This document shows, piece after piece, positions 22,540-32,640 of a stretch of DNA of 64,000 nucleotides. The notes under the pieces are model-generated. The model did no database searches. It worked only from the letters and a program-made list of their open reading frames with translations, and was not told the origin of the DNA. A program made the translations under genes and the position numbers. The stretch lies in contig NW_025408667.1 of NCBI RefSeq assembly GCF_020360975.1, forward strand, positions 8,246,001 through 8,310,000, read 5' to 3'. The DNA comes from Hirsutella rhossiliensis. Taxonomy: Eukaryota > Ascomycota > Sordariomycetes > Hypocreales > Ophiocordycipitaceae. Within the stretch, counting starts at the first letter, position 1; every line of letters begins with the position of its first letter.

Positions 22540-22670
22540 GATTAAGAATATAAAGTAGAATAAATACTAGATATAAGAAAATAAGGTTAGTAATAAGAAT
22601 ACCTTATTAAGTAGAAAGGATATAGACTAGAGGAAAATACCTAGGAACTACTTAAGCACTTAACCTACTA
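22540..22670 (+). pseudogene. Family-1 C-terminal chromodomain remnant
   Basis: The frame EYKVE-ILDIRK followed by EYL, then KGYRLEENT and ELLKHL matches the canonical chromodomain pattern (E-[YF]-x-V-E-x-I-L, E-Y-L-V-K-W-x-G-Y, N-T-W-E-P-x-x-x-L). The Trp codons of the aromatic cage (TGG) are stops or lost, as RIP predicts. Places the element among chromoviruses, which insert into H3K9-methylated chromatin. Confidence 0.82.
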
Positions 22671-22679
22671 TAGCTCTCT

Positions 22680-23452
22680 ACTTCGATAATTTTACTAGAA
22701 GGTTTAAGAGGGATTAAAGGACTAAGATCTATAAACTCCTCGCTAATACTAAATAAGGACTAATTCGCCTTATTAGGAACGCCTAACGATTATAAATTAT
22801 TTACTACCTAATACTTATACGCATTAAGCGTAGGTAAAACGCTATCCTCGGTATCTACTTCTTAGATACTATAACGAAATAACTTAGAACTCTTTTCCTT
22901 TATATAGTTCTAAATCTTCTAGATACGAGCTAAACGATTAACGGCAATAGATATTTACGACTAAAGGTTTATAAGCTATACCTAAAGCTCTAATAAGGCT
23001 TCCCTAGCTTCCTCCTCTTTAGAATATAGCCTATACTACTCCGCTAATAATTTAGTTATTAAAAGAAATATATTAGCTACTATATATAGAAAGAATTAAA
23101 AGACACTTATAAGAAAAGGCTACTAAAACACTATTATAATAGGGACGACTACTAGTAATATAATTATTATAACGCGAAGAATTTTCAGCTATCTAATAAT
23201 TTATCTTCTTTACTTTAAAGTATTAAGTGCACGGTATATTAGTAGGATCTCTACTTAAGTCGATATATTTAGTAAGAGTAGCGCGCTTAGAGGCTTTTTA
23301 GGAACGATTTTTTAGTATATAACTAAATATACTATTAGTAGTATATCCCGAAAGGATAAAGAAATAAGGAACGATATACTTATATATAACGCGATAAGGG
23401 TATATTTATATACGGCGGCTAAGGCAGCTATAGTAGGTCTTACGGATAAGAC
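22680..23452 (+). other. Family-1 3' non-coding region
   Basis: RIP-mutated sequence between the chromodomain and the polypurine tract. No coding frame or structured RNA could be supported. Confidence 0.5.
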
Positions 23453-23472
23453 TAAAAGGAGGGGAGATATCG
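23452..23472 (+). other. Polypurine tract of family-1 element
   Basis: aaaaggaggggagata run directly before the 3' LTR start at 23473; the plus-strand priming site. Confidence 0.75.
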
Positions 23473-23922
23473 TATTACGACCACGGCTACTAGGCCGCTA
23501 ACGGTCGACTATATTAAGTACGTAATACGGTCTAACGGATAAATAGTCGGTACGACTATTTAATAGATATAGGATCGAGGGGATCGTAGAGATCTAAGTA
23601 ATCTAGGATTAATAGGATTACTACGCTCTATACGATCTAACGTTAGGGATTATAGCTAGGCCTATAATCTAAGGATAGTCTCTATAGGTATATATAGCTA
23701 CCTACTTTTACTCCTTTAGATAGATAGCTCTCTAGCTTTTAATATAGATCTTTATTACGATTCTATCTCTAATTCTAATTACCTAGTTATAGTCTATAGT
23801 CTACGACCTCCGACTTATTACTAACGTAATATACTTCTTATTACTTAGACCACGCCCTATTATATCTGCTAATATAAACCCCTCGATAGGTTTATCCCTT
23901 AGGAATAACACCGGTCGTTATA
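23473..23922 (+). repeat. Family-1 3' LTR
   Basis: 450 bp; keeps more unmutated sites (ccacggctac, atctgctaat, aacaccggtcg) than the 5' LTR, where the same bases are TA or T-rich. Confidence 0.9.
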
Positions 23923-24079
23923 TAATACCGGTTACGGTAGTAGTACTACCGATATAGAAGCCGCTTCCCTAGCCGACTTAGGACGGTAAGCCTAAGTCCT
24001 TCTACTTCTTCCTTAGCTAGCTATAGACGAAGTTTATAATAGACGAGAAATAGGGCCTAAACGGCTATTATAATATAGC

Positions 24080-24900
24080 GTAGTATTCGCTCCTCTATAC
24101 GCTACCGGAGCCTTAGATATAGCGGATCTCTAGATTCTAGGATAAGGGCGGCCCTAGAAGTAGACGCGACCTATAGGACTTCTTTTAATACCTTATATAT
24201 ACGTTCGGCAACGTATAAAAGCGGGAGAAGGCGTAGGATAGGCTACGGACCCTTAAGTAAAGGGACGGGTAGACCTTTAGCGAATTCCTCCCCGACTTTA
24301 AAAAGACGCTCTTATAAGTAGCGGGAACCACGGTATAGGAAGATAGCGCGAAGCTTATATAGTTATAGAACTCGATTACGCTAGCCCTATAGGAGCTACT
24401 TATCCCTATAATTATACCTACTAACTATAGCGAGTATATAAGCCGGTTAATAAAGGTAGTATAGGGCTATAAGTAAACGCCGCGTTTTTAAAAGCTTCGT
24501 AAGCGTATACCGTATAGTAGTAACGGGATTACCGCCCCTCTATAAGAGGAATAGCCGACTATCGATACTAATAAAGACACCTTAATATTAGCTACCTATA
24601 CGGACCGAGCTAAACGCGGTAGGAAGTCGTCTTTAAATATCCCTTATACTATCCCGCTCTCTAAGTAGCGGGCAAAGTAGGTAACGAGCGAGGAAATTAG
24701 GAAAAGGAAGGCTAACGGCCGCTACCTACGTTACGGCGCGTCTATATACTTTATATTAAAATGCCCCTTCCTTTTAGCTAAGCGGCCTATAGTAGTTCGA
24801 GTAGCGAAGATAGAACCGCTCCTTGCCTTAAACGATAAAGAGGACTTTGCTCCCTTAGGCCTAGAGGAAAATAAGTAGCTCTAGAGTAAATACGGGCTCC
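24080..24900 (+). pseudogene. Family-2 copy A gag with zinc-knuckle remnant
   Basis: Gag-like frame after the family-1 insertion. Near 24718-24775 it reads NGRYLRYGASIYFILKCPF, the RIP image of a CCHC knuckle in which two Cys and the His became Tyr and the last Cys (TGC followed by C) survived. This is direct evidence that TGC resists mutation here better than TGT. Stops interrupt the frame throughout. Confidence 0.72.
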
Positions 24901-24989
24901 GGAGCCCTAATTGCTAGCACTAGTAAAGGAGAAGGAGGAATTATCTGCCTATATAAAAGAGGAGCCTACTTTAATATAGGTTATAGTTA

Positions 24990-25320
24990 ATAACTCCTTA
25001 CCCGTCGCCGCCCTTATAGATAAGGGCTACTAGTACTACGCTATAGTTAACGAGGCGCTTATATAAGAGATATAAGTACTAGTAAAAAAGATCGCCTTAA
25101 GGCGAGTAAAGGGCGCCTTAGGCGCGATAGAAGGTATAGTAATTAAGGGTATTATATAGCTAGCTATAGAGGTTAACGGTTACTATAAGCTTATTATAGC
25201 CTATATAATCCCTTAACTAGAGTTTCCCTTAATCCTTAGGAAACCCTAGTTATTATATATAGAGTTATACTTAGTTCCGTACTAAAAGAAGCTATAGTTT
25301 AAGCCTATATAACGGTAGGT
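24990..25320 (+). pseudogene. Family-2 copy A protease remnant
   Basis: The frame reads VAALIDKGYQYYAIVNEAL near 25006-25062, corresponding to the A-L-I-D-[ST]-G-[CA] retropepsin signature, but with Lys in place of Ser/Thr. AAG is not a simple RIP product of either, and copy C has the same codon (about 55793), so the change predates RIP or the parse is slightly off. IIAYIIPQLEFPLILRK follows. Confidence 0.6.
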
Positions 25321-25619
25321 TTATTACGACGACGGTTCTATAGGCGTAGGACTAAGCGTACGAGCTTTATACTTAGTATAAGAAGTCCTTACCTCTATCT
25401 TTATAAGAACTATATAATAGTTAGAGCGGGAGGAAGGCCGGGTAGCGGCTAACGTAGCGGTCTATATAGTTAGCCTAGCGGATATCGATAAGGCCCTTTA
25501 AGCGAAGAAGCTAAAGTCGCCCTCTAAGCTATAGTAGTAGATACCGGAGCGCTTTTACGACCTCCTACTACTATTTAAGTCCTAGGAAGCGGATAAGCTT
25601 AACCTATATAAGCTAGGGG

Positions 25620-26330
25620 TAGACTATAAGATTATACTCCGTACTAATAAGAAGGGGTAGGAACTGCCTATACTATTTAGACCGCTATATAGTATATTAT
25701 ACGCGGAACTACTAGTGCTAAAGAAGACGCTAAGGGACCTCTTAGATAAGGGTTTTATTTAAGTAAGTAGTTCTAAAGTAAGAGCGCCGGTCCTATTTAT
25801 ACGTAAACTAAGGGGCGGGATATAGTTTTATTACGACTATAGGGCTCTAAACGTAATTACGAGGCTAGACCGCTACCCCTTACCCTTAATCTTAGATACG
25901 CTCTATAACCTTTCGAAGGCAAAGTAGTTTATAAAGCTAGATATAAAATAGGCGTTCTATAAGGTATAGATCTTAGAGGGTAACGAGTAGAAGACGGCGT
26001 TCTATATACGCTATAGCTTATTTAAGTAGCTTATAACGCCCTTTAGCCTCTTAGGAGCGCCCGCTACTTTCTAGCGTTATATTAATAACGTACTTTAAGA
26101 CTTCCTTAATAAGTTCGCCTCTATATATATAGATAATATCCTTATCTATATAAGCGGCTCCTACGAGGACTATATACGGAAAGTATAGAGGGTCCTAAAG
26201 CGCCTCTAACTTTATAGGCTCTACCTTAACCTAGATAAATACGAATTCGGGGTTAAGAGGGTTAAGTACCTAGGCTTTATTATCTACGCTAGCGTAGGTA
26301 TATAGGCGAATCCCGTAAAGATCTAAGCGA
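25620..26330 (+). pseudogene. Family-2 copy A reverse transcriptase remnant
   Basis: Excellent RVT_1 reading: FYYDYRALNVIT (about 25829-25864), RYPLPLILDTLY (about 25873-25908), FIKLDIKQAFYKVQI (about 25930-25974), TAFYIRYSLFKQLITPF, ATFQRYINNVL, and the catalytic box at 26126-26137 as YIDN, where the expected YIDD has lost its second Asp by TpG to TpA. NILIYISGSYEDYIRKVQRVLKR follows. Copies B (39341-39370), C (56895-56920) and D (63160-63190) share the region. Confidence 0.87.
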
Positions 26331-26549
26331 TTTAGGACTAAGCTGCCCTAACTACGTAGATAAGCGTATAGAGCTTCCTTAGGTTCGTAAACTATTATAG
26401 GATATTTATTAAGGGCTTCTCCTATATTATAATGCCCTTAAACGAGATTACTAGGAAGTAGACCGCCTTTTACTAGGGGCCTATATAGGAAGGAGCGTTC
26501 TATACGCTTAAGGACCTATTCTCTTAAGCCTTAGTACTACTTTAGTAAG

Positions 26550-26960
26550 ACTTTAACCGGTCTACGTTAGTTAAAGCGGACTATAGTAGCTAGGTACTTA
26601 GAGGAACGCTCTTTTAAGAGGTAGATAGGCGGAAGTAACTAGTAGCGTTCTACTCCTATAAGCTAACCCTAGTAGAGTAGAATTACGCTATTTACGATAA
26701 GGAGATACTAGCGATTATTAGCTACCTTAAGCAATAGTAAGCGGAGCTCCGGAGCTATAAGAGCTTTAAGGTTCTTATAGACTATAGGAACCTCGAGTAC
26801 TTTATAACTCGCTAGTACCTCTCGGAGCGGTAAGCCCGCTAGGCGGAGTATCTCTTATACTTTAACTTCTCGATTAAGTACCGGCTAAGGCGGGACTTTA
26901 TAGTCTTAGATACGCTTTCCTAGAGGGATTAAGACCGGCCGACGGGAGTAGATATCGAGG
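26550..26960 (+). pseudogene. Family-2 copy A RNase H remnant
   Basis: Reads KADYSSQVLRGTLLQE (about 26574-26620; first Asp), VAFYSYKLTLVEQNYAIYDKEILAII (about 26642-26720; Glu), and VLIDYRNLEYF (about 26773-26806; Asp). Order and spacing are those of gypsy RNase H. Confidence 0.8.
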
Positions 26961-27219
26961 CCCGGGATCTATAGCTTATCCCGTAAAAAGCGCTATAGAC
27001 TTATATAGGAGCTTCCCTAGTAAAGGAAGGCGCGGCGCTAATAGATAAGCCTTCCCCTATACCTTTGCCTTAGCCCGGCGAGGAGGGATAGACCGGCCTA
27101 GGGGCGCGTACGGCGCGGGTATTTTAAGATAAGGTCCTCTAGCGCTTATAGGATAGGATATTATCTCTAGACCGTACCTACGAGAGCGTGCGCCGCGCCG
27201 TTAAGTCTAGCGCTCGATG

Positions 27220-28350
27220 CCTCGATCTAAAGCTAAAGCTAAAGGTATAAGTAGCCGACTATTATATCGACCTACGGGGGCACCTACGTTAGCGGGGGAG
27301 ACTATAGGTACTAGGCGCGCCGTATACTATAGAAGCTAGGGAGAAGGATAGACCGCCGGAGCTAGATAAACGGAATAAGCTCTAAGGGAAGTTAGTTTAG
27401 CTCGTCTATAACTCTAGTATTATAGGCTACCTAGGTAGGTAGGGCATAGTAGTAGGCCTTACGAGAGATTTCTACTAGCCCCTCCTATAGTACTACGTTC
27501 GCCGCTTCCTCTATAACTACGATATCTACGGCCGTACTAAGATTTAAAGGGCGTAGCTTAAAGGGCTACTTAAGTAGCTTCCGGTACCCGACCGGTTCTA
27601 TATATATATATAGATAGACTTTATAACGGACCTCCTACTTATAGAGGGCGGCAACTACTATATATAGGTAATTAAAGACTAACTTAGTAAGTCTATAGTA
27701 TTAGAGCTAATACTGTCTATAGATATAGAGTCTTATATAGAGCGCTTCCTATAGTACTAGGCCCGCTTATATAGCTAGCTAGCCTTTATTATAAGCGATA
27801 AGGGATCGAATTAAACTAGCCGCTTTTAGTAGTACTTATACTAGCTACTTTAGATTATATAGCTACTTAGTATAGTATATTACCTATAGACTAATAGAGG
27901 GCCTAAGAGGGTTAACTAAGAGGTATAAGCTTACTTATAGGCCGTTATAGCCTATAACTAAGTAGACTAAGACCGTTAGCTCCCTACGGCCTAACTTACG
28001 TTAAATAGTAGACTATATACCTCTATTAAGATAGCCCCTTTCTTTATAACGTATAGCTTTAAACTACCCTTACTAGTTCCCTTTACCGTAGATATAGTAG
28101 TAAAGTAGTATAGTAATTCGTTACCGGAGGGCCGCGCCTCTACGTTTATATAAAAGCTATAGGAGACCACGGATTATTACTAATCTATAATAGCCGCTAT
28201 AGTATAAGATTAAGAGCGGTACGCTAATAAGACTAGGGCCCTAGTAAATAGGTTTATAGTAGGAGATAAGGTATAGCTAGACCTCTATAACTATAGGTCG
28301 GCACGGCTAAAGAAGAAGCTTAACTAGCTATATATAAAGTTTACGGTATA
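27220..28350 (+). pseudogene. Family-2 copy A integrase remnant
   Basis: An HHCC-like region at about 27430-27560 (GLTRDFYQPLLQYYVRRF with Cys/His as Tyr), the core Asp in IDFITDLLL (about 27616-27642), a second Asp in FIISDKGSN (about 27785-27811) and the late RVNQEVQAYLQAVIAYNQ block (about 27906-27960). Stops fall at former Gln/Trp codons. It ends toward a chromodomain. Confidence 0.78.
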
Positions 28351-28489
28351 GAGGGTTATTAGCCTATAGGTTATAGAGCTTAATAGTCTTTTAACGGGGG
28401 TCTATAATAAGATTAATATAAACCTCCTTTATAGAGCCTCCTTTAACCCGCTACCTAGATAAGAAGTAGTAAACGCTTAACCGCCTATA

Positions 28490-28690
28490 ATTAAAGTAAA
28501 GGAAGAGGATAAGTTCGAGGTTAAAAAGATATAGGCCGCGCGCTAGAAAAAGGTCGGTAAGGGGAAATACTAAGAGGTCCTCGTTAAGTAGCGCGGGTAT
28601 CTTAACCCTATATAGGAACCTATATATAAGTTTATAGGAACCGTAGCCCTTAATAAGTTTAAAGCTTTATTTAAAACGGTAGATAAGAAT
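28490..28690 (+). pseudogene. Family-2 copy A chromodomain remnant
   Basis: Frame KFEVKKIQAAR (about 28511-28543) then KYQEVLVKQRGYLNPIQEPI and a C-terminal helix FIGTVALNKFKALF: the E-V-x-x-I...E-Y-L-V-K-W-x-G-Y-x-x-x-x-x-x-W-E-P layout with both Trp as TAG stops. This is a second, independent chromovirus family in the window. Confidence 0.8.
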
Positions 28691-28848
28691 AATAAACTAG
28701 CGGACTACTAATAGTAGCCTAGGCTAAGACTATAAAGTAAGTATAGTAGAGGGGGTAGTTATAGTAATATAGGCAATATAAGCGTAATAGTATAAGCGGA
28801 GATAAAAATAGCGTTTATTATAGGGCGGAGCCCTTAGACTACCTAGGC

Positions 28849-29900
28849 TTATTCCTTATCGTTATTATTATTATTATCTTCGTTATCGTTATCCTTATCG
28901 GCCTCCTCCTTTTTATTAGCGGCGGCGGCGGTCTCTAAGGCGCTAAGGCGGCCCTCTAAGCCTATAAGCTAGTCGGTAGCGGCGGCGGCTCTAGGGGTAG
29001 AGGGGCGGCGGCTAGCGGCGGCGGTAAGGGCAGCGGCGGTAGCGGAGGCGGGTATAGCTAAGGGGACCGCCGATAGGGCGATAGAGGCAGTGTCCCTAGC
29101 GCCGGGTACGTTAGAGGTAGAAATAAGGGAGCGGAAGAGTAGGACTTACTTAGGTATAAGGCCCTATCGCTTAAGGGCGCGGAGGTTACGGTAGGCGGCG
29201 GCGGCGGCGGTAAGGCGCTTCTTAGTAGCCCTCTACGCTTACCTATACGAGCCGGCCTTCTAAGCTAACGCCGTAGCGAGTAAGATAGGAGGCGCCGCCT
29301 TATAAGCGCGGCTAGCTCGCGCGCACTAGTAGTAGCTGCCGCCGCGGCGGCGCCCGGCCTAGTTAAAGTAGTCGAGCTCTTACGACGTATAACGTATATA
29401 GGGGGCTAAGCGGGTAGCGCCGGCCTATACTTAGCGCTTATACTATAGGAGGTTAGTAGATAATATCTATTACGCTTACCTAACTACGGACTTATAGGGG
29501 TAGCGGAGACGGAGGCGTGGGCTAAGGGGCCGGGCGTTACGGGTAGCGGCGGGGACGGCGTCGTTACCCTAAGGGGCGACGTAAGAGCAAATAGTATAGT
29601 AGAGGCGGCGGCGGCGGCGGTAGGAGCAGTAGTAGCGGCGCGGGTAGGAGCGGCGGTAGCGGCGGAGTCGTCGTCGGCCGCGGCTAGCATAGCGTCGACG
29701 AACGACTCCGTACGCTCTAAGAAGGAGGAGGTAAGAGAGGGAGAGGCAGATATATCTATCGTAGAAGTTAGTACGACGGAATATAGCCTCCCGCTCTATA
29801 AAGCATAGAACTTACTAGTTAGAGTTATTATTATTATTAAGGCTATTATTACTACTACCGCTACTACTATAAGTATATATTAATAGAGCGGCCTATATAG
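28849..29900 (-). pseudogene. Antisense Ala/Ser-rich frame in family-2 3' region
   Basis: On the strand opposite to the gypsy, a frame enters near 29900, passes an ATG at 29690 (MLAAADDDSAAT...) and is open to 29484, the only ATG-started frame of 60 codons or more in the RIP-mutated 58 kb. After a frame change it continues to about 28849 and ends TD-LIGLEGRLSALETAAA, then a Lys/Glu/Asp/Asn tail (DKDNDNEDNNNN) and TAA. The LEGRLSALET stretch could be a short coiled coil. The same frame pattern is seen in copies B and D. GC-rich GGC repeats and the spared GCA/TGC contexts partly explain survival. Product unknown; coding by periodicity only. Confidence 0.45.
28916..29245. repeat. GGC-rich trinucleotide tracts
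   Basis: Several runs such as gcggcggcggcggt and gtaggcggcggcggcggcgg interrupt otherwise AT-rich DNA. The same tracts, more eroded, occur at 8698-8770 (+ copy) and as GCC runs at about 13470-13600 and 60180-60370 (- copies). Confidence 0.8.
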
Positions 29901-30318
29901 CTAGGAACGGACTAACGCCCTAGGTAGAGCGGAACTTACTTATTAATACTATTATTATAGTTAAAGAAAGGAGAGAAGAAAGGGAAAGGGGAAGGGGGGG
30001 ATACCGCCTTATATACCCCTTAGTAGAGGATACTACCTAAGGTAGAGGGGACGGGCAACCTAAGGCTTACGTAGGTCTAGATTAGCCGCCGGCTACTTAG
30101 GGGCATATATAATAGGTTACACCCTTATTTAAATAGCTAGCCGGCTAATAAGTATAGAGCTAGGTCCTAGCTACCTAGGCTAACGGGCGCGGGGATAATA
30201 GGGCTAGTAGGGCCGGCCCTATTAACGGGAAAGGGTAGGGAAGAGCCCGCGGTATAGGCCTAATTATATAGGAGCCGTTAATAAGGCAGCGCTACGCCGC
30301 GCTTAAGGGAAGGCATTA
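29900..30318 (+). other. Family-2 copy A terminal 3' region
   Basis: Non-coding sequence before the 3' LTR. It contains a purine run (gaaaggagagaagaaaggg, about 29966-29984) and ends cttaagggaaggcatta at the LTR, where the polypurine tract is recognisable as aagggaagg. Confidence 0.6.
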
Positions 30319-30502
30319 TATAAGAGTCTTTAACTATTATAGGTAATAGGCTTAGGCCGCGGCCTAAGCTATATAGTTATATAGAGGGCCGGATCCTATA
30401 AGTATAGGGGCGGGCTAGCCGCGTATAGAAGAGCTTTATATAGCTTATTAATATTATCCTATAGATAGTACCTACGTATACGCCTCTACCTACTCTATAA
30501 TA
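30319..30502 (+). repeat. Family-2 copy A 3' LTR
   Basis: 184 bp, tataagagtc...tataata, followed by the TSD CGCGC at 30503-30507. Confidence 0.88.
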
Positions 30503-30507
30503 CGCGC

Positions 30508-30960
30508 TATATATATATAAAAGGCTTAGGCTAAGGATATAGTTGCCCCGGTCTAGACTAGACTAAAGCGAGGTAATTTTCGGGGATAGTATTAAACTAA
30601 GAGCGATTTACTTACTACTAAGGGCCGCGAGGGCTAGGGCGTTATAGGACCTAAGCGTAATCGAACTAAAGCACCCTATAGTAATAGTAAGGGACTTTAA
30701 TATCTACTACCCGCTCTAAGATAAATATAATAGAACCTTAGATAGGGCGATATAACTTATATAAGAGGCGATAAAACTACGACTTAAACTCGCTACCTTA
30801 AAAGGGGAGTATATAAGATTTTTCTATAGCTAAAGAGATAGTACTATCGACCTAGCTTAAGTAATACTAGAAACTAAGATATAGTATACCGGGCCTAACC
30901 TAAACCTATCTAGGTTAAACTATATCCCTTAGACTATTATACTATAGGTTAATACCTAGG
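30508..30960 (+). pseudogene. LINE ORF2 AP-endonuclease remnant
   Basis: After the gypsy the LINE resumes. The frame reads VIVRDFNIYYPLQDKY near 30680-30730, the RIP image of the endonuclease motif G-D-F-N-x-H-H-P-x-W; His CAC became TAC and Trp became TAG. A later DSTIDLAQVI (about 30840-30870) matches the S-T-I-D-L block. The enzyme nicks target DNA for target-primed reverse transcription. Confidence 0.78.
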
Positions 30961-31399
30961 CCTAGGCGCCCGAACTAGCCCTAAGGTAGAAAGAAGTAAA
31001 AGTAAAGCTAGTTAAAGCTAAGACTATATCCCGGCTAATGCTACTCTAGCTAACGCTCTAAACGCTTAAGGATATCGACTAAGACCTAGACTATATCTTC
31101 GCTACCCTTACGTAGATCGTAAAAGCTATAGTTCTATATTAAGGGCGAGTATTGCCTAAGGGCAATATATAGTTTACCCTAGAGGTAAGAAGGGCGACGA
31201 GGGAGGCTAAGAGGGTAAGGAGGAAGTATAGGCGAGAAAGGAGTAAGGCGAACTAAGAAAACCTATATAAGGCGACTATAGCTTAAAAGCAAACTATCCG
31301 CGAGGTAAGGAGGGCCTACTAGCGCGAGTTCCTAAAGGAATTTAGCGTAGATAATACTAAGCTCTAAAGCATAGAAAGGTAGGCTAGACTCTATAGTAG

Positions 31400-32640
31400 G
31401 CTACTACTAAAACCGACCTATATCCCGCTACTAGTTAAGGAGGGCGAGGACCAACTAATAGAAACCTTTAAAGGAAAGGCTTAGATACTAGCCGCTAAGT
31501 TCTTCTTATTAGAAGCCGGTATAACCTAAGGGCTACCCTAGCCTATAGCCGAGGCGACCCTTATAGTCGACTAATAGATCTAACTAGCTAACGTCGCGGC
31601 GGCGCTAGGTAAGATAGTAAGCTAGAAAGCGGTAGGACCGGACGGCGTCCCCCTAGGGTTTATTAAGAAGTACGGACTAGCCTTAGTTTAGCGACTAGCT
31701 ACGATCTTTAATGCCTATACCTAACTCTTATATTTCCTAGGCCGGTTCTATAGTATAAACGTAGTAATAATCCGGAAGCTTAGTAAGAGGCTAGAAGCCT
31801 ATTATATAGTAAGGGGATAGAGACCTATTTCCCTCCTACCTATAGTAGGGAAAGTACTTAAGTAGATACTAGCCTAGAGGATCGCGGGGGTAGTAGAGGT
31901 AAATAATATCCTACTAAAAGGATAAATAGGGAATAAGAGGGAACGCTCTATAAAGGCGGCGATCCTACTAATAACGGAACTAGTATACGCGACCTAGGCC
32001 TATAGGGGCATCGTATTATTCCTATAGCTAGATATTAAGGGCGTATTTAATATAGTTAACTATAATAAGCTTATAAGGGAACTAGAGCTTAGGGGATACC
32101 CTAGATAGCTTATAAGCTTAATATAGAGCTTTATAAGCGATAGAAGATCGACCCTTTACTTTAATAGAAAGACCTTAAAACTAACTTAGGTGCTATTAGG
32201 AGTCCCTTAAGGCTCCCCCTTATCCCTAATCCTATTCCTATACTATATAACCCCCCTATATAAGAGGCTCGGCACGATATATAGTATTTATACTATTAGC
32301 TTCGCTAATAATATAAATATAGTTAGTATTAGACCTAATAAGGCTACTATAGTAGCGCGCTTAAAGGAGGCTTAGAAGGTATATATAGAGTAAGCGACTA
32401 AGTTTACGGTTACTTTTAAACTATCGAAAAGCAAGTTAATATACTTTATACGGAGGAGATAAGCGATAACGATACTAGTTAGCCTTAGGGCTAACGTAGT
32501 AATACTAGTCTAAGAGGCCCGCTTACTAAGGGTTTAAGTATACCGGAAATTATATTAAAAGGCGTACCTAAAATAGCTTTAAGTAAAGATAAAGCGCTAG
32601 ACTATAGCCCTAACTAGGCTTATAGCGTCTATATAGGGCT
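31400..32640 (+). pseudogene. LINE ORF2 reverse transcriptase remnant
   Basis: Motifs in order: KAVGPDGVPLGFIKKY (about 31630-31677), RPISLLPIVGKVLKQILAQRI (about 31820-31882), FLQLDIKGVFNIVNYNKL (about 32020-32073; first catalytic Asp), LGVPQGSPLSLILFLYYI (about 32197-32250), and FANNINIVSI at 32301-32330. The last is the F-A-D-D box with both GAT to AAT changes. LINE-type (RVT_1, Tad/I group) by the G-V-P-Q-G-S-P-L-S motif. Confidence 0.87.

Larger units (their letters stand above)
16072..23922 (+). mobile_element. Family-1 chromovirus (Ty3/gypsy with chromodomain), complete
   Basis: Two LTRs of exactly 450 bp (16072-16521, 23473-23922) flank a 6.95-kb interior. Reading RIP stops as Gln/Trp gives, in order: gag with zinc knuckle, aspartic protease, reverse transcriptase, RNase H, gypsy integrase and a C-terminal chromodomain. 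Total length is 7.85 kb. It sits inside family-2 copy A with a 5-bp TSD, so it is among the youngest insertions of the stack, yet its interior is AT-rich and saturated with stops. A polypurine tract lies directly before the 3' LTR. A second, partial copy on the opposite strand is at 5554-8098. Confidence 0.92.
15671..30502 (+). mobile_element. Family-2 chromodomain gypsy (copy A), complete, nested in LINE
   Basis: LTRs at 15671-15856 and 30319-30502, TSD CGCGC on both sides. After removing the family-1 chromovirus at 16072-23922, about 7.0 kb remain: leader and gag start (15857-16071, 23928-24780), protease (about 24990-25320), reverse transcriptase (about 25620-26330), RNase H (about 26550-26950), integrase (about 27220-28350), chromodomain (28490-28690), a 1.6-kb 3' region and 3' LTR. 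Copy A is the least altered of the family: it keeps many CpG and some GCA/TGC that are TA in copies B-D, so it is the best reference for reading the family. Every frame carries RIP stops. Confidence 0.9.

Noticed and set aside
16072..23922. Family-1 element as possibly active
   Set aside because: RT active site reads YLDN, chromodomain Trp codons are lost and stops occur throughout pol.
28916..29245. CRISPR array or designed repeat
   Set aside because: The repeats are trinucleotide GGC tracts of variable length without spacers, in a eukaryotic retroelement.
29484..29690. 68-codon ATG-started frame on the minus strand as a stand-alone gene
   Set aside because: Low-complexity Ala/Thr/Pro stretch inside the family-2 3' region; it is part of a longer antisense frame seen in several copies and survives mainly because of GC-rich repeats and spared TGC/GCA contexts.
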